Positions 20,648-31,111 are shown, counted from the stretch's first letter. The stretch: 64,000 bases of DNA from Haemophilus parainfluenzae (GCF_003253005.1 NZ_QEPZ01000001.1:426394-490393), one strand, 5' to 3'. The notes: generated from the letters alone by a model not told the origin. Numbers and translations are program-made.

Positions 20648-21487
20648 TTAGCCATTGATGGAATAAGGTAACGGTTCAATTTTCAGAACAATTCCATCTT
20701 CAGGTAAACGGAAATACATCCCTTCTTCTAAATCGTTATTCATCACCACTTGTAGCCATAAAACGCCGTCAAAATTGACCGCACTTACGATAGTGCCGGT
20801 TTTACGCCAAGCTGTTTCTAATTGCATTTCAATTTCGCTGCCAAGTTTCGGTGTAACCGTGGTTTCCCCTGAAAGCACATACATCGCACGCTTATTGGCG
20901 CCACGGTATTTAGCTCGCGCAACAATTTCTTGCCCGATATAACAGCCTTTAGTAAAAGAAATCGCTTGTTCAATCGCTTGTAAATTTAATGCCTGCGGGA
21001 TAAATTCATTTTGTGTTTCCGCACTCAAGCTTGGTAAGCCCGCTTGAATATCCGCACAAAGCCATTGTTTTTCATCGCCATTAAAGGTGACATCTAACGG
21101 TGTAGGATTGATCAAAATTGCACGATTTTCATCAATATCCAATTCAATCTGCGCATGAATCCGACCGCACTTTTCACCAATCAAGCCGACAACTTGCCAA
21201 TCCAATACTTGGAAAGTGACTTTTGAAAACACTGCGTATTTTTTTAAATGATCGAGTGGAGCCAATAAAGCTTTCGGCATTAAAATCAAAAACTGTTCTG
21301 CTGAAAGCTTAATTAAGCGGAACAACAAATTCATTTTGCCTTTAGGATCGCAATGCGCTGTAAGCGTTGAAGCGCCAGCTGCTAAATGCACCACATCACA
21401 AGTTAATTGGCCTTGCAGATATTTCTCCGCATCCACGCCCGCCACTTCCACCAAATCATAGTGGTTTAATGAAATAAATGTTGCCAT
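20648..21487 (-). CDS. ygfZ: tRNA-modifying/iron-sulfur cluster repair protein YgfZ
   Basis: YgfZ is a folate-binding protein related to the glycine cleavage T-protein; it supports certain Fe-S enzymes and MiaB-dependent tRNA modification. The 279-residue product has the family hallmark KGCYIGQEIVARAKYRG about two-thirds along, including the conserved cysteine, and the N-terminal GVDAEKYLQGQLTCDV. It is slightly shorter than the 320-odd residues of enterobacterial YgfZ, as usual for compact homologues. It lies 8 bases downstream of yicC, so the two are probably one transcript. Confidence 0.93.
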   Translation of the reverse strand: MATFISLNHYDLVEVAGVDAEKYLQGQLTCDVVHLAAGASTLTAHCDPKGKMNLLFRLIKLSAEQFLILMPKALLAPLDHLKKYAVFSKVTFQVLDWQVVGLIGEKCGRIHAQIELDIDENRAILINPTPLDVTFNGDEKQWLCADIQAGLPSLSAETQNEFIPQALNLQAIEQAISFTKGCYIGQEIVARAKYRGANKRAMYVLSGETTVTPKLGSEIEMQLETAWRKTGTIVSAVNFDGVLWLQVVMNNDLEEGMYFRLPEDGIVLKIEPLPYSING

Positions 21488-21495
21488 GATTTTTC

Positions 21496-22359
21496 CTATT
21501 CAAGGTTTTGAATTTGCTCGCGCATTTGTTCGATTAATACTTTTAATTCCACAGCGGAAGCGGTGATATCGGCATTAATGGATTTAGATGCCAAAGTGTT
21601 CGACTCACGATTAAGTTCTTGCATCATAAAATCCAGTTTACGGCCCACTGCCCCGCCCTTTTTCAAGATATTATTGGTTTCTTTCACGTGCATTTGCAGA
21701 CGATCTAATTCTTCCGCTACATCCACACGTTGCGCCAGTAAAATCATTTCTTGTTCGACTCGTTGTGGATCAAGTTGAATCTTCGCTTCTTCAAAACGTT
21801 GCAATAAACGCTCACGCTGCCATTGTAAAACCGCCGGCATTTGTGACCGCACTTTTTCAGCTTCTACAGTAATACCATCAAGACGTTGTTGAATAATGGC
21901 TTGCAATTTCTCGCCTTCACGTCCACGCATTGCAATAAATTCCACCAACAATTCATCAAAAGCTGTCAACAAATCTTGACTGATAGCATCTAAATCTTGC
22001 TCAGTCGCTTCCACCACGCCGGGATAACGCAATACGTCCGCTAAATTGATTTCGCCCTCACCAGCCTGTGCCTTAATCCATTGTAAAGATTGGATAACTT
22101 GATTCGCTAATTCTTTATTTAAATTAAGCTCAGCCGACGCTTGTTTTTTGCTATCAATACGCAATGAACATTCAATTTTACCGCGAGTGAGATTTTGACG
22201 AAGTTTCTCACGCAAAGCGTTTTCCAAGCCTCGGAATTGCTCTGGCAAGCGGAAAAAGTTTTCCAAATAGCGTTGGTTAACCGAACGAATTTCCCAAACT
22301 GCATCGCCCCAATCCTTTTTGATTTCAAGGCGTGCAAAGGCTGTCATACTATAAATCAT
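21496..22359 (-). CDS. yicC: YicC family endoribonuclease
   Basis: YicC proteins are conserved endoribonucleases; in E. coli YicC takes part in decay of the small RNA RyhB. I use the ATG at 22359 (MIYSMTAFAR, 287 residues), with AGGAG 7 bases upstream; an in-frame GTG two codons earlier overlaps the site. The N-terminal domain shows SMTAFAR and EIRSVNQRYLENFFRLPE. The C-terminal DUF1732 domain shows the VDVAEELDRLQMH...GRKLDFMMQELNRE region. The gene is followed closely by ygfZ. Confidence 0.95.
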   Translation of the reverse strand: MIYSMTAFARLEIKKDWGDAVWEIRSVNQRYLENFFRLPEQFRGLENALREKLRQNLTRGKIECSLRIDSKKQASAELNLNKELANQVIQSLQWIKAQAGEGEINLADVLRYPGVVEATEQDLDAISQDLLTAFDELLVEFIAMRGREGEKLQAIIQQRLDGITVEAEKVRSQMPAVLQWQRERLLQRFEEAKIQLDPQRVEQEMILLAQRVDVAEELDRLQMHVKETNNILKKGGAVGRKLDFMMQELNRESNTLASKSINADITASAVELKVLIEQMREQIQNLE

Positions 22360-22469
22360 AAGCACTCTCCTACTATTGTCTCTTGTCTTAATTGATTTGC
22401 CGGCTATTTTATCGGGAAAGTACGGTCATTTCTACTGTACATTTTGTAGAAGAATTTTGTTTTCCCTAC

Positions 22470-22498
22470 TTTACACACTGTAAAGATTAAAATACAAT
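22470..22498 (+). promoter_or_regulatory. tyrP promoter
   Basis: TTTACA (22470-22475) and TACAAT (22493-22498) are spaced by 17 bases, each matching the sigma-70 hexamer at 5 of 6 positions. A TyrR-like box overlaps the spacer and -10 region, and a CTTTACA/TGTAAAG inverted repeat (22469-22485) covers the -35. Confidence 0.65.
22479..22496 (+). promoter_or_regulatory. Candidate TyrR box at tyrP
   Basis: TGTAAA-N6-AATACA matches the TyrR consensus TGTAAA-N6-TTTACA at 10 of 12 fixed positions. It overlaps the promoter -10, where a repressor would block RNA polymerase. TyrR control of tyrP is established in E. coli; here it is inferred. Confidence 0.5.
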
Positions 22499-22535
22499 CA
22501 ACGTAAATTTATTATTACAACCTAAGGAAGATAAA

Positions 22536-23750
22536 ATGAACAAGACCGTGGGAAGTACCTTACTTGTTGCAGGAACCATGATTGGGGCGGGGATGTTGGC
22601 AATGCCTCTCACCTCTGCGGGGATTGGCTTAACTGCGACTGTTTTCTTATTACTTGGCTTGTGGGCAGTGCTTACTTTCACCGCACTTTTATTCGTGGAG
22701 CTGTATCAAACCGCTGACAGTGATGCGGGGATCGGCACACTTGCTGCACAATATTTTGGTAAAGCAGGGCGAATTATTTCCACTGCTGTTTTAATTGTCT
22801 TTTTATATGCCTTAATTGCCGCTTATGTGAGTGGTGGTGGTTCTTTATTAATGGATTTACTCCCAGCTATGGGCGACAAAGACACCATGAATAAAATTGC
22901 GGTGCTTGTATTCACTATTTTCTTCGGCAGTTTTATTGTCATCGGCACACACAGTGTGGATAAAATCAATCGAGTGTTATTCTTTGTGATGATTGCTGCT
23001 TTTATCTTAGTGCTCGCGTTAATGCTACCGAACATTAAATTTGATAATTTATTGGCGATGCCAATTGATAACGCCTTAATTATTTCTGCAAGCCCTGTAT
23101 TTTTCACCGCATTTGGTTTCCATGGTTCCATTCCAAGTTTAAATAAATACTTAGACGGTAATGTGAAATCCTTACGCATTGCGATTTTAGTGGGTTCTGG
23201 CATCACATTATTTGCTTACTTTTTATGGCAGCTTTCGACGCACGGCTTACTCAGCCAAAATGAGTTTTTACAAATTTTACGTGAAGACGCCACGTTAAAT
23301 GGCTTGGTGAAAGCAACCTTAGAAATCACCCAAAGCCCAATTATTGCGAATGCGGTAAAAATCTTCTCCACTTTAGCATTGGTCACTTCATTTTTAGGGG
23401 TGGCATTAGGTTTATTAGAATGTATCGAAGACCTACTCAAGCAATCTTTTGATATTCATGCAGGGCGTATTTCATTAGGTTTAATGACCTTTATTCCCCC
23501 TGTGCTTTTCTCCCTTTTCTATCCGGAAGGTTTTATTCTCGCGCTGGGTTATGCCGGTCAAATGTTCGCATTCTACGCAGTAGTTTTACCGGTAGCATTA
23601 GTTTGGAAAGCTCGCTCAATTCATCCAAACTTGCCATATCGAGTATGGGGCGGTAAAGCATTATTAGTGCTTGTATTGGTACTCGGTGTGATTATTACTT
23701 CGATTCCTTTTGCCATCCGAGCAGGTTACTTACCTTTTGTCGTGGGGTAA
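22536..23750 (+). CDS. tyrP: Tyrosine-specific transport protein
   Basis: TyrP is a proton-driven aromatic amino acid importer of the HAAAP family. The 404-residue product has about 11 membrane helices and follows the Haemophilus TyrP sequence closely, including the opening TLLVAGTMIGAGMLAMPL with its substrate-binding glycine-rich turn, the block ASPVFFTAFGFHGSIPSLNK, and the ending IRAGYLPFVVG. It is transcribed alone, diverging from yicC, from a good promoter with a TyrR-like box, and ends in an uptake-signal-type terminator. Confidence 0.94.
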   Translation: MNKTVGSTLLVAGTMIGAGMLAMPLTSAGIGLTATVFLLLGLWAVLTFTALLFVELYQTADSDAGIGTLAAQYFGKAGRIISTAVLIVFLYALIAAYVSGGGSLLMDLLPAMGDKDTMNKIAVLVFTIFFGSFIVIGTHSVDKINRVLFFVMIAAFILVLALMLPNIKFDNLLAMPIDNALIISASPVFFTAFGFHGSIPSLNKYLDGNVKSLRIAILVGSGITLFAYFLWQLSTHGLLSQNEFLQILREDATLNGLVKATLEITQSPIIANAVKIFSTLALVTSFLGVALGLLECIEDLLKQSFDIHAGRISLGLMTFIPPVLFSLFYPEGFILALGYAGQMFAFYAVVLPVALVWKARSIHPNLPYRVWGGKALLVLVLVLGVIITSIPFAIRAGYLPFVVG

Positions 23751-23760
23751 AATGAGTGAA

Positions 23761-23796
23761 AAAAAGACCGCACTTTTAAGGTGCGGTCTTTTTTTA
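23761..23796 (+). terminator. Uptake-signal terminator after tyrP
   Basis: AAAGACCGCAC and GTGCGGTCTTT form an 11-base stem with a 7-base loop, followed by a T-run. Only the left arm contains a full uptake core (ACCGCACTT); the right arm is off by one base in the outer part. Confidence 0.9.
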
Positions 23797-23856
23797 TTCG
23801 TTTTATTAAAAATCCCTTTTATAATGACCGTACTTTTAGAATAAAAAGAGAAAAAT

Positions 23857-24651
23857 ATGAAAGCAATTCAGCCCGAAGATCAGGGATATTGGCTGCTCAC
23901 CAAAGGATCGATGCTTTATTGGCAGGAAAATGATCTACCTTCTGGATCAGCAAATGAACTCGGCCTCACAACGCAAAAAGCAATGTTACTCGGGAAATGG
24001 AAATCACAACCTTTATGGCTTGTGGCAGAAAATGATCAAGATGAACGAGAATACCTTTCCTTACGAAGTTTGTTATCTTTACCGACTGAAGATTTTCATT
24101 TATTAAGCCGAGGTGTGGAAATCAATCATTTTTTGAAAACCCACCAATTCTGCGGAAAGTGCGGTCAAAAAACGGAACAAACTCACGATGAGCTAGCGGT
24201 TCAATGCTCAAGTTGTGGCTATCGTACTTACCCCGTTATTTGCCCTTCGGTTATTGTCGCCGTTCGCCGTGGCACAGAGATTTTATTAGCTAACCATAAA
24301 CGCCATTACACGCCAGGCAAAGCAGGTATTTACACCACGCTAGCCGGTTTTGTGGAAGCGGGTGAAACCTTTGAAGATGCCGTTCGTCGCGAAGTCTTTG
24401 AAGAAACGGGCATTCGTATTAAAAACATTCGCTATTTCGGTAGTCAACCTTGGGCATTCCCTAATTCACAAATGGTGGGCTTTTTAGCTGATTACGACAG
24501 CGGAGAAATTCAACTGCAAGAAACAGAACTGCATGATGCACAATGGTTTTCTAGCGCTGCCCCCTTGCCAGAATTACCGCCAACAGGTACTATCGCACTA
24601 AAATTAATTAATGCTACGCTTGAGCTTTGCAAAGCGGAACAAAATAAATAA
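23857..24651 (+). CDS. nudC: NAD-capped RNA hydrolase / NADH pyrophosphatase
   Basis: NudC removes the NAD cap from RNAs and hydrolyses NADH. The 264-residue product has the zinc ribbon with Cys99, Cys102, Cys117 and Cys120 (CGKCG...CSSCG), then the Nudix box running from GFVEAGETF to EEVFEETG-type residues (164-186), and the NudC-specific [11 protein letters not shown] motif that binds the nicotinamide nucleotide. Its stop lies 10 bases before the hemE start, so the two are cotranscribed. Confidence 0.96.
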   Translation: MKAIQPEDQGYWLLTKGSMLYWQENDLPSGSANELGLTTQKAMLLGKWKSQPLWLVAENDQDEREYLSLRSLLSLPTEDFHLLSRGVEINHFLKTHQFCGKCGQKTEQTHDELAVQCSSCGYRTYPVICPSVIVAVRRGTEILLANHKRHYTPGKAGIYTTLAGFVEAGETFEDAVRREVFEETGIRIKNIRYFGSQPWAFPNSQMVGFLADYDSGEIQLQETELHDAQWFSSAAPLPELPPTGTIALKLINATLELCKAEQNK

Positions 24652-24661
24652 AGGAAAGTCC

Positions 24662-25726
24662 ATGTCTGAATTAAAAAATGATCGCTATTTAAAAGCCTTA
24701 TTACGTGAACCAGTGGATATGACCCCCGTATGGATGATGCGCCAAGCGGGACGCTATTTGCCTGAATATAAAGCAACACGTGCAGAAGCAGGCGATTTTA
24801 TGTCTCTTTGCCGCAATGCGGATTTAGCTTGTGAAGTTACCTTACAGCCACTTCGTCGCTATGCTTTAGATGCAGCTATTTTGTTCTCAGATATTTTAAC
24901 TATTCCTGATGCAATGGGCTTAGGCTTAAGTTTTGGTGCAGGTGAAGGCCCGAAATTTGCTCATCCAATTGAAAATAAAAGCGCGGTCGAAAATTTACCG
25001 ATTCCTGACCCTGAAGGAGAACTTCAATATGTGATGAATGCTGTGCGCACAATTCGTCGCGAACTAAAAGGCGAAGTGCCACTGATTGGTTTCTCTGGTA
25101 GTCCGTGGACACTGGCAACTTATATGGTTGAAGGTGGTAGCAGCAAAACCTTCAATAAAATCAAAAAAATGATGTATACCGAACCGCAAACTTTGCATCT
25201 TTTATTAGATAAAGTAGCGGATTCCGTGATTTTATACCTAAACGCACAAATCAAAGCAGGTGCACAAGCGGTCATGGTGTTTGATACCTGGGGTGGTGTA
25301 TTAGGTCATCGTGAATATTTAGACTTCTCTCTGCAATATATGCACAAAATCGTTGATGGTTTAATTCGTGAACACGATGGCCGTAAAGTACCGGTAACCT
25401 TATTTACTAAAGGCGGCGGGTTATGGTTAGAAGCCATGGCTAATACAGGCTGTGATGCGCTAGGATTAGACTGGACAGTTAATTTGACTGATGCGAAAGC
25501 GCGTGTGGGTCATAAAGTGGCGCTACAAGGCAATATGGATCCAAGTGTGTTATATGCGCCTGCAGAGCGTATTAAGCAAGAAGTGCGGTCAATCTTAGCC
25601 GATTTTGGTCAAGGCAGCGGACATGTATTTAACTTAGGCCATGGAATCCACCAAGACGTGCAGGAAAGTGCGCCAAAAATCTTCGTGGATGCCATTCATG
25701 AATTCTCTAAAGCCTATCATAAATAA
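24662..25726 (+). CDS. hemE: Uroporphyrinogen decarboxylase
   Basis: HemE decarboxylates the four acetate groups of uroporphyrinogen III to give coproporphyrinogen III in haem synthesis. I use the ATG at 24662 (354 residues, [17 protein letters not shown]), preceded by AAAGGA; a longer frame into nudC is not real. Conserved parts include [16 protein letters not shown], the [14 protein letters not shown] loop with the active-site aspartate, [16 protein letters not shown], and FNLGHGI near the end. Its presence means this organism is equipped for at least this part of haem synthesis, unlike haem-requiring H. influenzae, which retains only late steps. Confidence 0.96.
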   Translation: MSELKNDRYLKALLREPVDMTPVWMMRQAGRYLPEYKATRAEAGDFMSLCRNADLACEVTLQPLRRYALDAAILFSDILTIPDAMGLGLSFGAGEGPKFAHPIENKSAVENLPIPDPEGELQYVMNAVRTIRRELKGEVPLIGFSGSPWTLATYMVEGGSSKTFNKIKKMMYTEPQTLHLLLDKVADSVILYLNAQIKAGAQAVMVFDTWGGVLGHREYLDFSLQYMHKIVDGLIREHDGRKVPVTLFTKGGGLWLEAMANTGCDALGLDWTVNLTDAKARVGHKVALQGNMDPSVLYAPAERIKQEVRSILADFGQGSGHVFNLGHGIHQDVQESAPKIFVDAIHEFSKAYHK

Positions 25727-25737
25727 GCGAGAAGAAA

Positions 25738-26328
25738 ATGCGAAATCCAATTCACAAGCGCCTAGAAAATGTTGAAAGCTGGCAACATCTGACCTTTATG
25801 ACTTGCTTATGCGAACGCATGGCACCGAACTTTGCCCTGTTTTGTCAAATGACAGAACAGGAGCAAGCAGAAAAGACCTATCACAACATTTTAAATTTAG
25901 TGTGGGAATTTCTAACCGTTAAAGGGGCGAAAATCAATTTCGAAAACCAATTAGAGAAACTCGAAGAGATTATTCCTGATGTGAATGATTACGACTTCTT
26001 TGGTGTAGTACCCGCCCTCGATGCTTGTGAAGCGTTAGGTGAATTATTGCATGCCATTATCGCAGGCGAAACACTCGAAAAAGCGATTCAAATCAGCCAA
26101 ATTTCATTAGGTACGGTTTGTTCTTTGTTAGAAACTCAAGAAAATCGTGATCTTTCTGAAAGCGAACTAAAAAGCCGTGAAGAAATTAAAGAAGAACTTG
26201 ACCTTCAATGGCAAATCTATCGCTTACTCAAAGACTGTGAAAAACGCGATGTAGACCTGATTTTATCTCTCCGAAACGAGATCAAACAGGAGGGAATCTC
26301 CAATATTGGTGTAAAAATTGAGCAATAA
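25738..26328 (+). CDS. yjaG: YjaG family protein (DUF416)
   Basis: The 196-residue product matches the DUF416/YjaG family, soluble helical proteins of unknown function. Recognisable segments are the opening NPIHKRLENVESWQHLTFMTCLCERMAPNFALF-type region (first 40 residues) and DYDFFGVVPALDACEALG near residue 85. It starts 11 bases after hemE and is followed by a HU gene, the hemE-yjaG-hupA order also found in E. coli, which supports the name. A weak hairpin (26400-26419) separates it from the HU gene. Confidence 0.9.
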   Translation: MRNPIHKRLENVESWQHLTFMTCLCERMAPNFALFCQMTEQEQAEKTYHNILNLVWEFLTVKGAKINFENQLEKLEEIIPDVNDYDFFGVVPALDACEALGELLHAIIAGETLEKAIQISQISLGTVCSLLETQENRDLSESELKSREEIKEELDLQWQIYRLLKDCEKRDVDLILSLRNEIKQEGISNIGVKIEQ

Positions 26329-26466
26329 CGTGAGATTTGTCACAATTTTTACAAATCGAGCTTTTATTTCCCGCTAAGTTAGATTAGACTTTGCCAAGCC
26401 GTAGCTGTTAAAAGCTACGCTTATTTGAATAGAGTCAAATTTTAATTTAACAGAAGGTACAAATTT

Positions 26467-26739
26467 ATGAACAAAACAGATTTAATCGATGCAATTGCAA
26501 GTGCAGCTGAATTAAACAAAAAACAAGCTAAAGCTGCATTAGAAGCAACTTTAGAAGCTATCACTGGCAGCCTTAAAAAAGGTGAACCTGTACAATTAAT
26601 CGGTTTCGGTACATTCAAAGTAAACCAACGTGCTGCACGTACTGGCCGTAATCCACAAACTGGTGCAGAAATCAAAATCGCAGCATCTAAAGTTCCAGCG
26701 TTCGTATCAGGTAAAGCATTAAAAGACACAATCAAATAA
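26467..26739 (+). CDS. hupA: DNA-binding protein HU
   Basis: HU is a small dimeric nucleoid protein that bends and compacts DNA. The 90-residue product has the family length and signature: the N-terminal helices [11 protein letters not shown], the beta-saddle block [20 protein letters not shown] (about residues 46-65) with the DNA-contacting arm and its proline, and KAL near the end. AGAAGGT precedes the ATG. The context downstream of hemE and yjaG fits the alpha-type HU gene of E. coli, but alpha and beta forms cannot be told apart with certainty. Confidence 0.95.
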   Translation: MNKTDLIDAIASAAELNKKQAKAALEATLEAITGSLKKGEPVQLIGFGTFKVNQRAARTGRNPQTGAEIKIAASKVPAFVSGKALKDTIK

Positions 26740-26763
26740 TTGGTCTTAAAACGAATTTTAATT

Positions 26764-26790
26764 GAACCCTGCTTTGTCAGGGTTTTTTGT
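26764..26790 (+). terminator. Terminator after hupA
   Basis: AACCCTG and CAGGGTT form a 7-base stem with a 6-base loop, followed by TTTTTT. Confidence 0.88.
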
Positions 26791-26805
26791 TGCCTAAATT
26801 TTAGC

Positions 26806-26833
26806 TTTACAATCATTGCTTTGCTGATATAAT
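26806..26833 (+). promoter_or_regulatory. Promoter of the DeoR regulator-glmS unit
   Basis: TTTACA (26806-26811) and a perfect TATAAT (26828-26833) are spaced by 16 bases. The regulator gene starts 30 bases further on. Confidence 0.65.
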
Positions 26834-26862
26834 TCCGAACCGAAACTTATTATGGAATATAA

Positions 26863-27648
26863 ATGATGAAACGAAACATTCAACACCGAAATACCCAACA
26901 ACGCAGACATGCCATCATGCAGCTTCTGCAAGAACAAGGTGAAGTCAGTGTAGAACAGCTAGTACAGTTATTTGAGACCTCTGAAGTGACTATTCGAAAA
27001 GATCTCACCGCATTGGAAAGTAATGGTTTCCTTCTTCGTAAATATGGTGGTGCTATTTTAATGCCACAAGAAATCATCGAAGAAGAACAAGATGATGAAC
27101 TTTCGCAACGAAAGTTAGTCTTAGCTAAAGCGGCAGCAGAACGTATTCGTGATCACAATCGCATTATTGTGGATAGTGGCAGCACAACTGCCGCCTTGAT
27201 TAAACAACTTAATCGCAAGCAAGGCTTGGTTGTGATGACGAATTCACTTTCTGTGGCTACGGCATTACGTTCACTCGAAAATGAACCGACGCTCTTAATG
27301 ACGGGAGGCACTTGGGACACGCGTTCTGAATCCTTCCAAGGCAATATTGCCGAGCAAGTGCTACGTTCTTATGATTTTGACCAATTATTTATTGGTGCCG
27401 ATGGCATTGATTTAGAGCGAGGTACAACGACATTCAATGAGTTGGTTCGCTTAAGCCAAGTGATGGCTGAAGTGTCTCGTGAAGTGATTGTGATGGTGGA
27501 ATCACAAAAAATTGGCAGAAAAATGCCAAATGTGGAATTAACCTGGCAGCAAATTGATGTGCTGATTACCGATAACAAATTATCTCAGACCGATAAAGAC
27601 GCCATAATGGCGCAAGGCGTAGAGGTAATTTGTGTGAATGTGGCATAA
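26863..27648 (+). CDS. DeoR/GlpR family transcription regulator next to glmS
   Basis: The 261-residue product has the DeoR layout: an N-terminal winged helix-turn-helix (about residues 10-65, with VEQLVQLFETSEVTIRKDL) and a C-terminal DeoRC sensor domain carrying DSGSTTAALIKQL and GADGI, which bind a sugar phosphate. Two ATG codons stand in tandem at 26863 and 26866 and either could be used. glmS follows after 50 bases on the same strand, so a role in sensing amino-sugar phosphates and controlling glmS is an attractive inference. The spacer holds an uptake signal. Confidence 0.88.
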   Translation: MMKRNIQHRNTQQRRHAIMQLLQEQGEVSVEQLVQLFETSEVTIRKDLTALESNGFLLRKYGGAILMPQEIIEEEQDDELSQRKLVLAKAAAERIRDHNRIIVDSGSTTAALIKQLNRKQGLVVMTNSLSVATALRSLENEPTLLMTGGTWDTRSESFQGNIAEQVLRSYDFDQLFIGADGIDLERGTTTFNELVRLSQVMAEVSREVIVMVESQKIGRKMPNVELTWQQIDVLITDNKLSQTDKDAIMAQGVEVICVNVA

Positions 27649-27698
27649 AGTGCGGTCAGAAAAACAAGACTTTTAATTTTATTAAATAAGGAAAAACT

Positions 27699-29531
27699 AT
27701 GTGTGGTATTGTTGGTGCGGTAGCACAACGTGATGTAGCAGAAATTTTAATTAATGGTTTACACCGATTAGAGTATCGTGGTTATGACTCTGCAGGTGTT
27801 GCTGTCGTGGATCCAAACCATGAATTACACCGCGTGCGCTGCTTAGGTAAAGTAAAAGCCCTTGATGAAGCCGTTGCAGTAAAACCATTAATCGGTGGTA
27901 CGGGGATTGCGCACACACGTTGGGCAACTCATGGTGAACCATCTGAAGCCAATGCTCACCCGCATACTTCAGGTAACTTTGCTGTCGTCCATAACGGCAT
28001 CATCGAAAATCACGAAGAATTACGTGAATTGCTTAAATCTCGTGGTTATGTGTTCAATTCTCAAACTGATACCGAAGTAATTGCTCACCTTGTTGAATGG
28101 GAAATGCGCACAGCCTCTACTCTACTTGAAGCGGTACAAAAAACCGTAAAACAACTTACCGGTGCATACGGTATGGTGGTATTAGATCGCGAACATCCAG
28201 AACATTTAGTGGCTGCACGTTCAGGCAGTCCATTAGTAATTGGTTTAGGGATTGGTGAAAACTTCCTAGCATCTGACCAACTTGCGTTATTAAGCGTCAC
28301 ACGCCGTTTCATTTATTTAGAAGAAGGTGACATTGCAGAAATTACGCGTCGTACCGTAGATATTTACGATGCAAATGGTCAAAAAGTAGAACGTGAAGTA
28401 CACGAATCTAACCTTGAAAATGATGCAGCAGAAAAAGGCAAATTCCGCCATTTCATGCAAAAAGAAATCTATGAGCAACCAAATGCATTAATCAACACCA
28501 TGGAAGGTCGTATCCTTCATAATAACGTGATTGTGGATGCTATTGGTAATGGTGCATCTGAAATCTTAAAACAAGTTGAACACATTCAAATTGTGGCTTG
28601 TGGTACCTCTTATAATGCAGGTATGACGGCCCGTTACTGGTTTGAAGCACTTGCTGGCGTGAGTTGTGATGTTGAAATCGCGTCTGAATTCCGGTACCGC
28701 AAATTCGTGACCCGCCCAAATAGCTTGTTAGTGACCATCTCTCAATCAGGTGAAACGGCGGACACCCTTGCAGCACTTCGTTTGGCAAAAGAAAAAGGTT
28801 ATATGGCTGCCTTAACGATCTGTAACGTATCAAGTTCATCTTTAGTACGTGAATCTGATCTTGCCTTCATGACTCGTGCAGGCGTAGAAGTCGGTGTAGC
28901 ATCAACCAAAGCATTTACTACTCAATTAGCAGCATTATTAATGTTAGTAACTGCAATTGGTAAAGTAAAAGGCAATATCTCAAGCGAACAAGAAGTAGAA
29001 ATTGTGAAAGCATTACAATCACTTCCGGCTGAAGTTGAAAAAGCCCTTGCATTTGACAAAGACATCGAAGTATTAGCTGAAGACTTTGCCGAGAAAAATC
29101 ATGCGCTTTTCCTAGGTCGTGGTGAGTTCTACCCTATCGCAATGGAAGCTTCATTGAAATTAAAAGAAATTTCTTATATCCATGCTGAAGCTTATGCGGC
29201 TGGTGAATTAAAACACGGTCCATTAGCGTTAATCGATGCGGATATGCCGGTTATCGTGGTGGCACCAAACAATGAATTGCTTGAAAAAGTGAAATCAAAC
29301 ATTGAAGAGGTACGTGCTCGTGGTGGTCAGCTTTATGTTTTCGCGGATAAAGAAGCCGGCTTCACACCTAGCGAAGGCATGAAAATCATCACTATGCCAA
29401 AAGTGAATGAAATTATTGCACCAATTTTCTATACCGTTCCAATGCAATTATTGTCATACCATGTGGCATTAATTAAAGGAACCGACGTGGATCAACCTCG
29501 TAACTTAGCAAAATCGGTAACGGTAGAATAA
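27699..29531 (+). CDS. glmS: Glutamine-fructose-6-phosphate aminotransferase
   Basis: GlmS makes glucosamine-6-phosphate from fructose-6-phosphate and glutamine, the first committed step to peptidoglycan and LPS amino sugars. The 610-residue product has the class II glutaminase domain with the nucleophile Cys2 (MCGIVGAV), the [18 protein letters not shown] loop, then two SIS sugar-binding domains (SQSGETADT) and the C-terminal tail ending [13 protein letters not shown]. There is no room upstream for a glmS ribozyme, only 50 bases after the regulator stop. A terminator follows. Confidence 0.98.
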   Translation: MCGIVGAVAQRDVAEILINGLHRLEYRGYDSAGVAVVDPNHELHRVRCLGKVKALDEAVAVKPLIGGTGIAHTRWATHGEPSEANAHPHTSGNFAVVHNGIIENHEELRELLKSRGYVFNSQTDTEVIAHLVEWEMRTASTLLEAVQKTVKQLTGAYGMVVLDREHPEHLVAARSGSPLVIGLGIGENFLASDQLALLSVTRRFIYLEEGDIAEITRRTVDIYDANGQKVEREVHESNLENDAAEKGKFRHFMQKEIYEQPNALINTMEGRILHNNVIVDAIGNGASEILKQVEHIQIVACGTSYNAGMTARYWFEALAGVSCDVEIASEFRYRKFVTRPNSLLVTISQSGETADTLAALRLAKEKGYMAALTICNVSSSSLVRESDLAFMTRAGVEVGVASTKAFTTQLAALLMLVTAIGKVKGNISSEQEVEIVKALQSLPAEVEKALAFDKDIEVLAEDFAEKNHALFLGRGEFYPIAMEASLKLKEISYIHAEAYAAGELKHGPLALIDADMPVIVVAPNNELLEKVKSNIEEVRARGGQLYVFADKEAGFTPSEGMKIITMPKVNEIIAPIFYTVPMQLLSYHVALIKGTDVDQPRNLAKSVTVE

Positions 29532-29562
29532 AGTGCGGTTGAAAATTAGCACGTTTTAATAC

Positions 29563-29594
29563 AAAAAAGCACAGGTTTAATCCTGTGCTTTTTG
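29563..29594 (+). terminator. Terminator between convergent glmS and lpxH
   Basis: AAAAAGCACAGG and CCTGTGCTTTTT form a 12-base stem with a short loop, flanked by T-runs on both strands. Confidence 0.9.
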
Positions 29595-29595
29595 T

Positions 29596-30300
29596 TTAAA
29601 TAAACCGATAACCGTTTTCTGTCACTTCCAAAATTGAGGCATAATCCTTTCGCCAATCGCCTAAAACAATTCGCGTGTATATTTCTTCCTGATGAATAGC
29701 TTCTCGATGTGTATGACCGTGAATTAACCGATTAACGCCAAATTCTTTCACGGTTTGTGCCGTAAACGCTAAATTTACATCCATGATATCCAGCGACTTA
29801 TACTGCTTATCCTGTTTACTCTTCGCGCGAATTTTCTCTGCAATTTTTAACCGCACTTTTAGTGGCAAACATAAAAATAGCCTTTGTCGCCAATTTTGAT
29901 GCACTTTTCGGCGAAATTGCTGATATTTCACATCATCAACACATAACGTATCACCATGACAAATTAAGGTTTTCACGCCATAAAGATCAACACAATGATA
30001 GTCAGGCAATAACGTTAAACCACAATCTTGTGCAAATTTTTTCCCGACGAGAAAATCTCGATTGCCATGAATGAAATAACAAGCAATGCCTTTTTCTGTC
30101 AGGTTTTTAATCGACTGTTTGACTTGTGAAATTAAAGGGGAGATTTCATCATCACCAATCCAAAAATCAAAAAGATCACCTAAAATATAAACCGCTTGGG
30201 CTTCTTGTGCCTTGTTTTGCATAAAATCGTTAAAAAGTGCGGTTAATTCTGGATGCGTTTCGCTCAAATGAAGATCTGCAATAAAATAAATGGGTTTCAT
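29596..30300 (-). CDS. lpxH: UDP-2,3-diacylglucosamine diphosphatase
   Basis: LpxH splits UDP-2,3-diacylglucosamine to lipid X and UMP in lipid A synthesis, at the inner face of the inner membrane. The 234-residue product is a calcineurin-like phosphoesterase with the dimanganese ligands in order: DLH (Asp9, His11), [11 protein letters not shown] (Asp42), GNRD (Asn80), CHGD (His115) and GHTH near residue 195. It diverges from plsC, another lipid gene, across an 87-base spacer that should hold both promoters. Confidence 0.96.
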   Translation of the reverse strand: MKPIYFIADLHLSETHPELTALFNDFMQNKAQEAQAVYILGDLFDFWIGDDEISPLISQVKQSIKNLTEKGIACYFIHGNRDFLVGKKFAQDCGLTLLPDYHCVDLYGVKTLICHGDTLCVDDVKYQQFRRKVHQNWRQRLFLCLPLKVRLKIAEKIRAKSKQDKQYKSLDIMDVNLAFTAQTVKEFGVNRLIHGHTHREAIHQEEIYTRIVLGDWRKDYASILEVTENGYRFI

Positions 30301-30387
30301 AACTATTCCGTCATTTTTTTCATTAGATTAGCACACATTTTTGTGTAATTTGCTATACTTTCCAAAAATTTTAATTAGGTATTTTCT

Positions 30388-31110
30388 ATGTTAAAAATCG
30401 CCAGAATTCTCATCGTTGCACTTTGTTGTATTTTAATTTGTGTGCTCGGTACAATCTATTCCTTTATTCGTTTCAAAAATCCAAGCAATGTGGGCATTAT
30501 GGCTCGCTGGTTTGGCCGCTTATACCCATTATTTGGCTTAAAAGTAGAACACCGTTTTCCACAAAATAAAGAGAATATGCCGCGTTGTATTTATATCGGT
30601 AACCACCAAAATAATTTCGATATGGTGACCATCTCTTACATGGTATTGCCTCGCACGGTGAGTGTAGGTAAAAAAAGCCTGATTTGGATTCCTTTTTTCG
30701 GCATTTTGTATTGGGTGACGGGCAATATTTTCTTAGATCGTGAAAATCGCTCTAAAGCACACAGCACGATGACAGAACTTGCTCGTCGTATCAATAAAGA
30801 CAACCTGTCAATTTGGATGTTCCCTGAAGGCACTCGTAGCCGTGGTCGCGGCTTATTGCCATTCAAAACAGGGGCATTCCATGCAGCAATTGCAGCTGGC
30901 GTACCAATTGTCCCCGTTGTGTGTTCAACTACACATAATAAAATAGATTTAAATCGTTGGGATAACGGTAAAGTAATTTGTGAAATGATGGATCCGATTG
31001 ACGTGTCATCCTACACAAAAGACAATGTCCGCGAACTTGCTACTTACTGCCACGATTTGATGGAAAAACGCATCGCAGAACTCGATGCTGAAATTGCACA
31101 AGGAAAATAA
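30388..31110 (+). CDS. plsC: 1-acyl-sn-glycerol-3-phosphate acyltransferase
   Basis: PlsC adds the second fatty acid to lysophosphatidic acid, making phosphatidic acid in the inner membrane. The 240-residue product has an N-terminal membrane helix (about 5-27), the acyltransferase HX4D box NHQNNFD (His73, Asp78), and the glycerol-phosphate-binding FPEGTRSRG (145-153). Its stop lies one base before the ftsP start codon, so plsC and ftsP are translated from one message. Confidence 0.96.
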   Translation: MLKIARILIVALCCILICVLGTIYSFIRFKNPSNVGIMARWFGRLYPLFGLKVEHRFPQNKENMPRCIYIGNHQNNFDMVTISYMVLPRTVSVGKKSLIWIPFFGILYWVTGNIFLDRENRSKAHSTMTELARRINKDNLSIWMFPEGTRSRGRGLLPFKTGAFHAAIAAGVPIVPVVCSTTHNKIDLNRWDNGKVICEMMDPIDVSSYTKDNVRELATYCHDLMEKRIAELDAEIAQGK

Positions 31111-31111
31111 T

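Noticed and set aside
27649..27698. glmS ribozyme or riboswitch
   Set aside because: Only 50 bases separate the two genes, too few for the ribozyme, and the organism group does not use it.
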